From assembly GCA_040882645.1 (NCBI GenBank), contig JBBEAX010000081.1, forward strand, positions 7,335 through 71,334: DNA of 64,000 bases, written 5' to 3'. Below the pieces are notes generated by a model. It was not told the DNA's origin. It did not search any database and saw only the letters and a program-made list of their open reading frames with translations. A program made the position numbers and the translations under genes. Origin of the DNA: JAUYIV01 sp040882645 (GTDB lineage: Bacteria > Actinomycetota > Acidimicrobiia > Spongiisociales > UBA11373). Within the stretch, counting starts at the first letter, position 1. Each line of letters opens with the position of its first letter. Below, piece after piece: positions 44,756 to 53,022 of the stretch.

Positions 44756-46182
44756 TGGCTGCCTTTCTGACCGCCTTCATTGGCGAACTGCGCGAGGCCG
44801 GTGTCCCCGTCTCGATGGTGGAAGCCGTCGATGCAGCCCGGGCGCTCGAGCATGTCGACATCGAATCCCGCCTATCGCTGAAGGCGGCCCTCGGCGCCAC
44901 CCTCGTGAAGAGCGCCCGCCATATCGACGCGTTCGATGCGGCATTCGAGGCGTTCTTCGCGCTGATGCCTCCCGGCGGTGAGGATGCCGATCGTCGGGCG
45001 TTCGAGGACCACGCTGCCGTGTCCGGATCGGGTGGAGCGGGCGCCGGAGCCAGCGAGGTCGAGGACCTGGTGGCGGCACTGTTCAGCTCGCTGCGTGATG
45101 GCGACCTCGGCCTGATGCAATCCGTGGTGCGTTCAGCGGTGAGCCGGCTTGCCGGGATGGAACCGGGCCGTCCGGTCGGTGGCGCCTATTACCTCTATCG
45201 CGTGCTGCGACGGCTCCAGCTCGACGAGATCGGGGCGCGGCTGCGTGACGAGCTCGAGACCCCGGGGGCGTCCCCGATCGAGTCGCGCTTGACCGCGGAG
45301 GAGGTAGAACGCAGGCTCGAGGAGTTCCGGGAGGCGCTTCGGGCCGAGATCAGGCGGCGGCTGGTGGCGGATCGCGGCCGTCAGGCCGTTGCCCGCACCC
45401 TGCGACGGCCCCTGGTCGAAGACCTCGACCTGACCACGGCGTCTCGCGATGACCTCGCCCGCGTCGAGGCGGCGGTACATCCCCTCACCCGGAAGCTGGC
45501 AACTCGCCTCGCCCGGCGTAGGCGGCGAGGTCGGGACGGGCGATTGGACGTGCGGCGAACCGTCAGGTCGTCGCTGCAGACCGGGGGAGTGCCCATCGAC
45601 CCCCGCTTCCGCTCTCCTCGACCGACAAAACCCGAGATCGTGCTCCTCACCGACATCAGCGGGTCGGTAGCCACGTTTGCCCGATTCACCATGCAATTCG
45701 TCTACGCCATCGCCGCCCAGCTGAATCGGGTCAGGGCCTTCGCCTTCATCGACACTATCGACGAGGTCACCCGGTTCTTTGGACCCGGGGTCGACTTCAC
45801 CGAGGCCCTGCGGAAGGTGGGCACCGAGGCCGAAGTCGTGTGGCTCGACGGGCACAGCGACTATGGCAATGCGTTCGGAACCTTTGTGCTCGAGCACTTC
45901 GAGGCAATCACCCCAAGGAGCATCGTCATCGTGACGGGTGACGCTCGTACCAACTACCACGACCCCAACCCGGCGGCCCTCGCCCGGATCGCTTCGGTGG
46001 CGCGGTCGGTCTACTGGCTCAACCCCGAGCGCCGCAGGTACTGGGACACCGGGGACTCGGTGATGGGCGCCTATGCCGCGGTCTGTGATGAGGTCCACGA
46101 GGTGAGGAGCCTTCGCCAACTCGAGAGATTCGTCGAGAAGGTGGCGATCCCCGTCAGTCGGCCGGTGAGGCGTCTCGTCTGA
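44755..46182 (+). CDS. VWA domain protein, CoxE-like
   Basis: The 475-residue protein has a helical N-terminal part, an Arg-rich middle (about 200-265) and a C-terminal von Willebrand A domain with the MIDAS motif DISGSVA and a later TGDAR. It is the partner of the AAA+ ATPase encoded just upstream (TGATG overlap). It has no signal peptide, so the complex is cytoplasmic. Confidence 0.88.
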   Translation: MAAFLTAFIGELREAGVPVSMVEAVDAARALEHVDIESRLSLKAALGATLVKSARHIDAFDAAFEAFFALMPPGGEDADRRAFEDHAAVSGSGGAGAGASEVEDLVAALFSSLRDGDLGLMQSVVRSAVSRLAGMEPGRPVGGAYYLYRVLRRLQLDEIGARLRDELETPGASPIESRLTAEEVERRLEEFREALRAEIRRRLVADRGRQAVARTLRRPLVEDLDLTTASRDDLARVEAAVHPLTRKLATRLARRRRRGRDGRLDVRRTVRSSLQTGGVPIDPRFRSPRPTKPEIVLLTDISGSVATFARFTMQFVYAIAAQLNRVRAFAFIDTIDEVTRFFGPGVDFTEALRKVGTEAEVVWLDGHSDYGNAFGTFVLEHFEAITPRSIVIVTGDARTNYHDPNPAALARIASVARSVYWLNPERRRYWDTGDSVMGAYAAVCDEVHEVRSLRQLERFVEKVAIPVSRPVRRLV

Positions 46183-46298
46183 CTAGTCCGTCGTCGGGCT
46201 GGCAAATGGCCTCTCCTAGAGCGGGGTGTCGGCCCCGCCGACTCAAGGCGCCGGGGCGGGGTGTCGATACATGACACGAACAGAGAAAGGTCGCAGGA

Positions 46299-46688
46299 GT
46301 GGCTCAGCGTGTATTGGTGGTCGAGGACTCAGCCGTGATTCAGCGGCTGATCTCGGTATGCCTCCGCCCCGCGGGCGTAGAGGTCGAGACGCGGTCCGAC
46401 GGCCCCACCGGCCTCGAGGCCGCCCTGACCACCCGGCCCGACCTACTGATCCTCGACGTAGGGCTTCCCCGGATGGACGGGTGGGAAGTGCTCGAGCGCA
46501 TCCGCTCGGATGTCCGCACCCGGGGGATGAAGGTGCTGGTGTTGACCGCCCATGCCCAGGAGGAGACGCGGGAGCGAGCCGATCGCGGTGGGGCCGATGC
46601 TTTCCTCACCAAGCCTTTCCGCCCGGACGACCTGCGTAGCGTCGCCCTCGGGCTGCTTGCCGGCCCCGCCGCCCAAGCGATCGCGTAG
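46299..46688 (+). CDS. Single-domain response regulator
   Basis: The 129-residue protein is a lone receiver domain: the acidic pair in VVEDSAV, phospho-acceptor Asp53 in LILDVGLPRMDGWE, Thr in VLTAHA and Lys in LTKPFRPDDL. There is no output domain, as in CheY or Spo0F types. The start is GTG 46299 with GAAAGG 8 nt upstream. No histidine kinase is adjacent. Confidence 0.9.
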   Translation: MAQRVLVVEDSAVIQRLISVCLRPAGVEVETRSDGPTGLEAALTTRPDLLILDVGLPRMDGWEVLERIRSDVRTRGMKVLVLTAHAQEETRERADRGGADAFLTKPFRPDDLRSVALGLLAGPAAQAIA

Positions 46689-46690
46689 CA

Positions 46691-46718
46691 AGTCTCCAGT
46701 CTCCAGTCTCCAGTCTCC
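46691..46718 (+). repeat. Heptamer tandem repeat, four AGTCTCC units
   Basis: Four exact 7-bp units follow the response-regulator stop by two bases. A third repeat sequence type with the same 7-bp period. Confidence 0.9.
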
Positions 46719-46720
46719 GG

Positions 46721-46755
46721 GCGGCCTTGGGCCGGCCTCCGGCCGGCCAAGCCGC
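46721..46755 (+). terminator. GC-rich hairpin next to the AGTCTCC repeat
   Basis: A stem GCGGC-TTGG-CCGGCC pairs with GGCCGGCCAAGCCGC with two one-base bulges and a TCC loop. It probably ends the response-regulator transcript. The hairpin-plus-heptamer pairing is the same as in the other elements. Confidence 0.6.
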
Positions 46756-46809
46756 AAGTCGGGTGTGAGTCTTCTAACCGGCTCTCCGCGTTGATACCTT
46801 CTCGCTGAC

Positions 46810-47241
46810 TTGGTGATTGCGGCGCTCTTGGTTTCATGCCTGCTCGGGCTGCCGGCCGACGGTCCGATCGTCCGGGGATTCGCGCCTGAGGGGCTCTACG
46901 GCGGCCACTGGGGGATAGACATCACGGTCGCCGCAGGGACGCCGGTTCGCGCCGCCGCCGCGGGTGTGGTCACCTTCTCGGGACAAGTCGCCGAGCGCGC
47001 CAGCGTCACCATCAGCCACGGCGGGTCAGTCCGCACCTCCTACTCGTATCTGAGCCGCCGTTCCGTGGCGCAGGGTCAGCAGGTCGCTGCGGGCGAGATC
47101 ATCGGACTGTCGGGCGTCGATCACGGGCTGGAGGCGATCCATTTCTCCCTCCGGCTCGGAGATCGCTTCCTCGACCCGGTGCGGGCGGGCTGCGGACCTT
47201 TGAACCCTGGGCCTGGCGTAAGGCTGGTGGCAGCGGCCTGA
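46810..47241 (+). CDS. M23-family (LytM-like) protein with degenerate active site
   Basis: The 143-residue protein matches the M23 fold: GGHWGIDITVAAGTPVRAAA keeps the zinc ligands His33 and Asp37, and His111 in AIHFSLR is the third. The HxH motif reads Ala-Ile-His, so the catalytic first His is absent, and the usual YxHL motif reads YSYL. It may bind rather than cut peptidoglycan. A short hydrophobic N-terminus (about 2-14, with Cys10) could be a signal or lipobox. The start is TTG 46810 or GTG 46813. Confidence 0.8.
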   Translation: MVIAALLVSCLLGLPADGPIVRGFAPEGLYGGHWGIDITVAAGTPVRAAAAGVVTFSGQVAERASVTISHGGSVRTSYSYLSRRSVAQGQQVAAGEIIGLSGVDHGLEAIHFSLRLGDRFLDPVRAGCGPLNPGPGVRLVAAA

Positions 47242-47264
47242 CCGATCATCGGCGAGCCACCTCC

Positions 47265-47270
47265 TATCCT
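47265..47270 (+). promoter_or_regulatory. -10 box (TATCCT), leaderless promoter of nadD
   Basis: TATCCT ends 7 nt before GTG 47278. Confidence 0.5.
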
Positions 47271-47277
47271 GTCGCCG

Positions 47278-47847
47278 GTGCGCCGCGGCATTCTCGGAGG
47301 AACATTCGATCCACCACATTGGGCCCATCTGGTAGCCGGGGAAGCCGCCTACCGCGATTTGGGTCTGGATGTGGTCACCTTCTTTCCCGCAGGGTCGCCG
47401 TGGCAGAAGGCCGGCAACCGGGTGAGCGCAGCCGAGCACCGGTGGGCGATGACTCAATTGGCGATCGACGGCGTCGACTATTTCGACGCCGACGACCGCG
47501 AGGTGCGGCGCGATGGATGGACGTACACCATCGACACCCTCGATGAGCTCCATGCCGACGAGGTCGTCCTGATCCTCGGCGCCGATGCTGCTGCCGGGCT
47601 CGAGTCGTGGCATCGCTTCGACGAGGTGATCGAGCGAGCGATTGTCGCCGTGATGCCGCGGGCAGGGGTCGACCCGACCAAGGTCGAGGCGACCGGAGCG
47701 CGCATCGTCTGGCTCGATGTACCGGAGTTTCCGATGAGCGGGACGATGCTGCGCGATCGGCGAGCAAGTGGACGGAGTATTCGCTTCCTCATCCGCGAGT
47801 CGGTAAACGCGTACATCGTCGAGCATGACCTCTATGCCGGGGCGTAA
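47278..47847 (+). CDS. nadD: Nicotinate-nucleotide adenylyltransferase
   Basis: NadD makes deamido-NAD from nicotinate mononucleotide and ATP. The 189-residue protein has the nucleotidyltransferase motif GILGGTFDPPHWAHL, the middle block LILGADAAAGLESWHRFDE and ends with a degenerate ISxTxxR-like SGTMLRDRR. It overlaps the next gene by 23 bp. The order nadD-LytR_C-rsfS is typical of Actinomycetota. Confidence 0.95.
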   Translation: MRRGILGGTFDPPHWAHLVAGEAAYRDLGLDVVTFFPAGSPWQKAGNRVSAAEHRWAMTQLAIDGVDYFDADDREVRRDGWTYTIDTLDELHADEVVLILGADAAAGLESWHRFDEVIERAIVAVMPRAGVDPTKVEATGARIVWLDVPEFPMSGTMLRDRRASGRSIRFLIRESVNAYIVEHDLYAGA

Positions 47848-49012
47848 GCGCCGCCGGCTCGTCCTTGTCTTCGTAGTCGGCCTCGCCATGGTCGCCGGAG
47901 CAGCCGGCTACTTCTACCGCGACTGGGTGGCTGCTCGCGCATCAGAAGCGCAGAGCCTTGTGGCGGGCTGGAGTACCAGTCTGAGAGACCTGGCCGCCGC
48001 GATTCCCGAAGCCGAGATCGACTCGCGGGCGGTCGGGGAGTCGCGCTCGATGCTGGTGACCCTCGGGTCCGCCGAAGGAGGCTCGGCGTTTGCCCTGGTC
48101 GCGGTATCACCGTCCGGGATCCCGACCGTGATCGTGCTGCCGCAGACCCTGCTGCTCGCGGTCCCCGGCTTTGGCGAGTTCCGTCTGATCGACGCCCTCG
48201 CCTTTGAGGGTCCCGATCTGGCAGCGCTCGCGGTTACCAACCAGTTCGGAGTGAGGATCGACCAGGTGGTCGCGCTCGAGCGCGGCGCGGTGGCGGCGGC
48301 CATGCCCGGCCCGGTGACGGTGGACCTGACTACGCCGATGTTTGCCCGGGGCGATGCCGGCATCGAGCGACTGGTCCCGGCCGGACAGTCGGTGGTCACC
48401 CCGGAGCTGCTCGAAACCCTGCTGGTGGAAGCCGGGGAGGGCGATGCCTTCGAGTTCATCCAACGCCAGGGGGCGGCATGGCGGACGATTCTGGAGCAGG
48501 TCGCGACCGACCCCCGGGTGGCCGATCGGCTGCTGGCAGAGGGTGGAGGTACCTCGGCTGCGGACATCCTGGTCACGGTGGCAGGGCACGACGCCGGCGT
48601 CGTGGCCACCATTCCTGTCGAACGGGCCGAGTCGGTGGCTGGATCCGGCCTGGCCCCCGTCTCCGGTCGAGCGGACGCCTTCGTTGCCGAGCGGATCGGC
48701 CATTTGCTGTTACGGCCGGAAGGTCGCCCCCGGATCGAGATACTGAACGGGAACGGCCGAATCGGCACCACCCGGGTGGTCGCCGACGTTCTCATCCGAC
48801 ACGGATTCCGGTTGGTGCGGACCGACAACGCCGACTCGTTCGAGTATGCCGGGACCCTGGTGATCGCTCAGGGGGGCGAGCACCAGGCGACGGCGCGTGA
48901 GATCGTGGAGCTGCTCGGGCGGGGCAGCCTCTTTCTCGAGGTGCGCGCTCCTTCAGGTGTCGTCGACGTATCTATCATCGTGGGCGACGATATCCCGTCC
49001 GGGGAGGGTTGA
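47825..49012 (+). CDS. LytR_C-domain envelope protein
   Basis: The 395-residue protein has an N-terminal membrane anchor (about 12-31), an extracytoplasmic domain resembling LytR-CpsA-Psr proteins but without clear catalytic Arg motifs, and a C-terminal LytR_C domain (about 300-395, beginning RIEILNGNGRIGTTRVVADVL). It is likely a cell-envelope protein. It sits between nadD and rsfS. The start is ATG 47825, or ATG 47834. Confidence 0.82.
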   Translation: MTSMPGRKRRRLVLVFVVGLAMVAGAAGYFYRDWVAARASEAQSLVAGWSTSLRDLAAAIPEAEIDSRAVGESRSMLVTLGSAEGGSAFALVAVSPSGIPTVIVLPQTLLLAVPGFGEFRLIDALAFEGPDLAALAVTNQFGVRIDQVVALERGAVAAAMPGPVTVDLTTPMFARGDAGIERLVPAGQSVVTPELLETLLVEAGEGDAFEFIQRQGAAWRTILEQVATDPRVADRLLAEGGGTSAADILVTVAGHDAGVVATIPVERAESVAGSGLAPVSGRADAFVAERIGHLLLRPEGRPRIEILNGNGRIGTTRVVADVLIRHGFRLVRTDNADSFEYAGTLVIAQGGEHQATAREIVELLGRGSLFLEVRAPSGVVDVSIIVGDDIPSGEG

Positions 49013-49382
49013 ACCCATAGCTCTGCACAAAGACACGTCCGAAGCCGCCGAGGCAGCCGCGTCTGCGGTCGACGACAAGAAGGGCCTCGACGTAGCCCTG
49101 CTCGACGTCTCGTCGGTGATCGTCCTCACCGATGTCTTTGTGATCGCAACCGGAACCTCGCGTCGCCATGTTCTGTCTCTGGCTGAGGAAGTCGAGGCGC
49201 GTCTCGCCGCGTTGGACCGGAAGCCGCTGCGGAGGGAGGGCCTGGAGGACGCCGGCTGGGTGCTCCTCGACTTCGGCGACATCGTGGTCCATCTCTTCGA
49301 TGCCGAGACCCGCCGCTACTACGACCTCGAGCGTCTCTGGCGAGACGCCCCCCGGCTGGCGTTCCAGGCTGCTGCGGGCTGA
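48957..49382 (+). CDS. rsfS: Ribosomal silencing factor RsfS
   Basis: RsfS binds L14 and blocks subunit joining in starvation. The domain ALLDVSSVIVLTDVFVIATGTSRRHV and the end YYDLERLWRDAPRL are diagnostic. The first standard in-frame start before the domain is GTG 48957, which lies inside the previous gene and would add a non-conserved 20-residue leader. The homologous N-terminus starts at about ALHKDTSEAAEAA; ATA 49017 there has GGGGAGGG 8 nt upstream. The true start is therefore uncertain, with 121 or 141 residues. Confidence 0.9.
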   Translation: MSSTYLSSWATISRPGRVEPIALHKDTSEAAEAAASAVDDKKGLDVALLDVSSVIVLTDVFVIATGTSRRHVLSLAEEVEARLAALDRKPLRREGLEDAGWVLLDFGDIVVHLFDAETRRYYDLERLWRDAPRLAFQAAAG

Positions 49383-49392
49383 TCGGAGCACC

Positions 49393-49905
49393 ATGGACAT
49401 GTGGGAGGCAGTTCACTCCCGGCGCAACGTGCGTGATTTCACCGGAGAGCCGATCGCTGCGGGCGACCTCGACAAGGTGCTCGAGGCCGCCCGGCGCACC
49501 CCGTCGTCGCGCAACGGGCAGCCCTGGGACTTCGTGGTCGTGACCGATCGTGGCGTCCTGGAACCTCTCTCCGGCGTGTGGCAAGGCGCCCGCCATGTCG
49601 CCGGTGCCGCCGCCGCGGTGGCGATCATCGCCCCCAACCCGACCGAAGAGACCAGGAACTGGCTCTACTACGACCTGGGGCAGGCAACGATGAGCATCGC
49701 ACTCGCTGGCACCGGCCTCGGCATCGGCTCCGCCCACGCCGCGGTGGCCGACCAGGGGTTGGCGCGTCAGTTGCTCGGGTTCCCCGATGACAGATTCTGC
49801 GCTGCGATCATCTCGCTGGGGTATCCCGCCGACCGGCCGCTGGCCCCGATCCGATCACCCAACCGGAGGCCGTTCGACGAAGTCGTCCACCGCGAGCACT
49901 GGTAG
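49393..49905 (+). CDS. Nitroreductase family FMN protein
   Basis: The 170-residue protein has the nitroreductase N-terminus VHSRRNVRDFTGEP, the FMN-contact block AARRTPSSRNGQPWDFVVV and a late DLGQATMSIALAGTGLGIGSA, followed by SLGYP. It is short for the family. The substrate is unknown. ATG 49393 follows the rsfS stop closely and is probably co-transcribed. Confidence 0.87.
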   Translation: MDMWEAVHSRRNVRDFTGEPIAAGDLDKVLEAARRTPSSRNGQPWDFVVVTDRGVLEPLSGVWQGARHVAGAAAAVAIIAPNPTEETRNWLYYDLGQATMSIALAGTGLGIGSAHAAVADQGLARQLLGFPDDRFCAAIISLGYPADRPLAPIRSPNRRPFDEVVHREHW

Positions 49906-49961
49906 GGCGGGCCGAAGTCCGCCCGAGCATGCTGGGCGCGGACTCGACGGTGAGCCGGTCC

Positions 49962-50354
49962 TCAGTCGTGCTCGTCGGCGTCGGCGTCGGCCTTGGTGCG
50001 ATGCACCGTACCGTCGGGATGCTCCGGCGGTGAGTAGATGGAGTAGAGCCTCACATCCTTGTCACCCGTGTTCACCACGTTGTGCCACACGCCGGCGGGC
50101 ACGATAAAGGCCCAGGCGTCCTCCACCTCGTGTGACTCGTCAACCTTGTCCTCTGTCTTGCCGAAGTCGAGCCGGGCCTTTCCCTGCTCCAGACGCAAGA
50201 ACTGGTCGAGGTGGCCGTGGGCTTCCCAGCCGACCTCCCCGCCGGGGGGAATGGACATCACGGTGAGCTGGCTGTGCTTAGCGGTGTACACCACCGTGCG
50301 AAAGTTGGTGTTGGCCACGGTGAGTTTCTCGATGTTGTCGACCCAACCGAGCAT
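49962..50354 (-). CDS. Cupin-domain protein
   Basis: The 130-residue single cupin has motif 1 GGEVGWEAHGHLDQFLRLEQG, with HxH and Glu-type ligand positions filled by His, His and Gln, and motif 2 PAGVWHNVVNTG. The C-terminus is His/Asp-rich. It binds a metal or small ligand; its role is not known. ATG 50354 is preceded by AAGGAA; an upstream in-frame ATG at 50390 is possible. Confidence 0.85.
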   Translation of the reverse strand: MLGWVDNIEKLTVANTNFRTVVYTAKHSQLTVMSIPPGGEVGWEAHGHLDQFLRLEQGKARLDFGKTEDKVDESHEVEDAWAFIVPAGVWHNVVNTGDKDVRLYSIYSPPEHPDGTVHRTKADADADEHD

Positions 50355-50510
50355 TTGACTGTTCCTTTCCTCGCCGAAGACGCTACTCAACCGGCACGCC
50401 CCGGCACCCAGCCACCTCCGAGGCCCGCCAGGTGGCTGGCGGAACTCCGGTGGGTGGCGAGGCTATGCCGACTCATGCCGCAGATGTGCCGATTCTCAGG
50501 GTCATGTGGG

Positions 50511-50583
50511 TGGAGCTGAGGGGATTTGAACCCCTGACCCCTTGCATGCCATGCAAGTGCTCTGCCAACTGAGCTACAGCCCC
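50511..50583 (-). tRNA. tRNA-Ala (anticodon GGC)
   Basis: This 73-nt tRNA has acceptor GGGGCTG/CAGCTCC with one G-U pair, anticodon GGC in CATGGCATG and T-loop GGTTCAAATCC. The CCA is not encoded. Confidence 0.96.
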
Positions 50584-50635
50584 GGAATGGGGCGGATTGT
50601 ATCAGTGGCTGCCCGTTCCCCGGCTGGCCTGCGCC

Positions 50636-52591
50636 TCAGCCCACCCGGGTCGCCTCAAACCGGACCTCCACGTCGTCGACCGTCAGTCCCACCGATCGCA
50701 TGAAGGCCAGGTAGGCGGCGTTGTCGATCGTGCCGGCAACCCGGTTCTCGGTGACCTCGGTGAACGTCCATGGTGCCGGACCGAGACCGGGGCTCGGGCC
50801 GAGCGGCTGGCGGAACGACAGCGGGGTGGTCATTCCGTCGCGGACACCGATTCCTTCGAACGAAAACATGCTCGGCACCATCAGGGGGAGAAAGGCGCAA
50901 CCGGTGAACACGCCTTCAATCGCTCCGGTTCCCTCGGCATAAGCGCCGTCGTCGAAGTCGATGCGCTGATCCGCCGTCTGGACATATGAACCCCGGGTGA
51001 CGGCTCCGTCCTCCACCGTGATCGTGAACGGTGCCGAGGTGGGGTCGCTCACCACCCTCCCCCCGTCGGCGGAGAACCGGACGGTGGTGATCAAGAAGTT
51101 CCCCTCCCACTGCCCTGCGGGGAACTCTTCGTCGAATTCCTCGAGTTCGACGAGGAACCGAATGTTGCCGCCGGCCCGGTTGATGGCGGTCATCAGCATG
51201 TTCTCGGATCCCATCGGGAGCGCCTCTTCTCCTTCGTCGGCGCCGCAGGTGCATCCCCCCGGCCGGATGCAGAATCTCCGGTCGAAGAGTCCCCCCACGG
51301 GATGGTTGCCTTCCCCCTCGAATTCGACATATCCGGCGTCGGCCTCCACCACGACGTGGGCGATGCCCTCCTCCCCGAATCGCACCTGGCCGAGCCCCCC
51401 CGGTGCCCACGGGCCGCCCGTTCGCGAGTTCTCGAACGGGGTGGACTCGTCGACGACGATCGGAGTCCGCAGCCCGAACCCGGGAACATCGCCGGGGGAG
51501 AGCTGCCAGACGTCGGAGACGTCAAGATTCGGGGCGAGGCGATGCGCTGCGGCCCGCTCGCCGGCGATCCGGGGGAGCACCGCGGCTGGGTCGAGCCCGG
51601 TGGCGGCCACGGCCGCTTCCCCGGTGCTGCCGAACATACCGAGAATCACCGAGAACGGGTCGACCCCCATGTCTTCGATGGTCCAGTAGAAGACGAGGGC
51701 CGGGTAGTCGAGGTCGAATATCGAACCCCGGTTGGTCATCCACTGCCGGGTGCGAGTCTCGGCGTAGTCGTCGACGCCGGCAATCCTGGCCGCCACCCAG
51801 GTAGCTGAGCCTTCGGTGATCCAATCCTGTCCGCGGAGCACCTGACCGACGTCCGCGACCGCGGCAAACTGGAAGCAGTGGAACAGCTCGTGGACGACGG
51901 TGCGGTAGACCGCGGTGTCCTTGAGGCGGAAAGTGCACGCTTCGGCGCTCCCGGAGGTGACGAATACACCATCTCTGGTGGGGAACGCGTAACCGTTGAC
52001 CTCAGAGCCCTCGATGACCACCTCGTCCGGCGGCCTGACCTCGACCTCGACAGGGATCCCCAGCGCTCGCCCCAGCCGGCTCTCGATGGCCGCCTGGGCG
52101 GTGGCGACCTGCGCGGAGACTCCGAGCGCCCTCATCGAACGGATTGAAAAGGAGGAGAAGAATCCTGCGGAGACGATCTGGCTGGCGGCGGCAGGGGCTT
52201 CGCCATCGAGAACAGCCGCCACCGCGGCCTGCTGGTCCGTGGTCAGCTCATCCCAGTTCGCCAGGACCGACATGACCGCCATCGATCCATCGTGTTCGTC
52301 GATCTCGAATCGAGTCGGGTCTGCCCCGGGCACGGCTCCAAAAATGGCGGAGAACAGGTCGAGCGATTCCTGGGCGGGAAGGACGCCACCGTTGCCGGCG
52401 CGCGCCTCCGCCAGCTCAGGGCGGGTCTCGAATGACTCGTCGAACCCGACCCCCGTGGGCAATGTGGTCCTCGAACCGGCGCCGGTTGGCTCACTGGTGC
52501 CACCCGACGAGGTGGTCTCGCCAGTTCCGGCACCGCCGCCACACGCGGCGGCGACGACGAGAAATGCGATCCAGATGTGAGCCCGTCGCAT
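50636..52591 (-). CDS. Large secreted lipoprotein with a zincin (HExxH) site
   Basis: The 651-residue product has lipobox VAAAC (Cys17) and a Gly/Thr/Ser linker, so it is exported and lipid-anchored. VVHELFHCFQ (His234, Glu235, His238) and the downstream ITEGSATWVA (Glu260) match a gluzincin metal site, HExxH plus Glu. Domain limits suggest a helical N-terminal part, the peptidase core (about 180-350) and C-terminal beta-rich modules with several cysteines. I cannot assign a named peptidase family. Its -10 box lies 6 nt before the ATG. Confidence 0.8.
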   Translation of the reverse strand: MRRAHIWIAFLVVAAACGGGAGTGETTSSGGTSEPTGAGSRTTLPTGVGFDESFETRPELAEARAGNGGVLPAQESLDLFSAIFGAVPGADPTRFEIDEHDGSMAVMSVLANWDELTTDQQAAVAAVLDGEAPAAASQIVSAGFFSSFSIRSMRALGVSAQVATAQAAIESRLGRALGIPVEVEVRPPDEVVIEGSEVNGYAFPTRDGVFVTSGSAEACTFRLKDTAVYRTVVHELFHCFQFAAVADVGQVLRGQDWITEGSATWVAARIAGVDDYAETRTRQWMTNRGSIFDLDYPALVFYWTIEDMGVDPFSVILGMFGSTGEAAVAATGLDPAAVLPRIAGERAAAHRLAPNLDVSDVWQLSPGDVPGFGLRTPIVVDESTPFENSRTGGPWAPGGLGQVRFGEEGIAHVVVEADAGYVEFEGEGNHPVGGLFDRRFCIRPGGCTCGADEGEEALPMGSENMLMTAINRAGGNIRFLVELEEFDEEFPAGQWEGNFLITTVRFSADGGRVVSDPTSAPFTITVEDGAVTRGSYVQTADQRIDFDDGAYAEGTGAIEGVFTGCAFLPLMVPSMFSFEGIGVRDGMTTPLSFRQPLGPSPGLGPAPWTFTEVTENRVAGTIDNAAYLAFMRSVGLTVDDVEVRFEATRVG

Positions 52592-52597
52592 GGCCGG

Positions 52598-52603
52598 AGC
52601 CTA
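52598..52603 (-). promoter_or_regulatory. -10 box (TAGGCT), leaderless promoter of the zincin
   Basis: On the minus strand TAGGCT ends 6 nt before the ATG at 52591. The same hexamer drives the ABC gene at 19079. Confidence 0.5.
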
Positions 52604-52706
52604 GGTCGACCGCTCCATCCGTGGCCCGGATGGGTCAGGTTTGGCGCCCCAGCCGTGGGTAAGCCTTCAGGACGTCACATCGAGGGAGGACCCATGCTAG
52701 CCATTC

Positions 52707-52901
52707 GTGACACCCACCACCGACATCCGAAGCGAAGACATCCGGGTTCAGTCGACTGCCAAATCCGGGGGAAACTCCTGGGGAGGGCTGCTGATCATTG
52801 CGGTGATCGTGTCGGCGATCATCCTGGCTATTGCCCTTGCCGGCTCGGGTGGCTTCGACTCTGATCCGGTCGAGCCGAACCCCACCGATCAGCCCCAGTA
52901 G
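52707..52901 (+). CDS. Small single-pass membrane protein, unknown
   Basis: The 64-residue frame from GTG 52707 has a polar N-terminus, one strong membrane segment (about 28-46, IIAVIVSAIILAIALAG) and an acidic, Pro-rich end. The amino acid make-up is protein-like. The best ribosome binding site nearby (GGGAGGAC) fits ATG 52694, which is in another frame, so the start is uncertain. No family is recognised. Confidence 0.5.
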   Translation: MTPTTDIRSEDIRVQSTAKSGGNSWGGLLIIAVIVSAIILAIALAGSGGFDSDPVEPNPTDQPQ

Positions 52902-53022
52902 AAGGACAACACAAGCCGGACGGCTCGAGCGGCGGCCAGGGTGGTCCGGCGAATCCGGGCAACCGATGGCCGCCGTCTCGCGCCTGCTGCCTATTCTCCG
53001 GCATCCTCTCGGATGGCAGGAC

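Noticed and set aside
52694..52864. Gene starting at ATG 52694 behind GGGAGGAC
   Set aside because: The ribosome binding site is good, but the translated protein is Arg/His-rich and not protein-like. The overlapping GTG frame encodes a clear membrane segment. A leader peptide or a sequencing frameshift remains possible.
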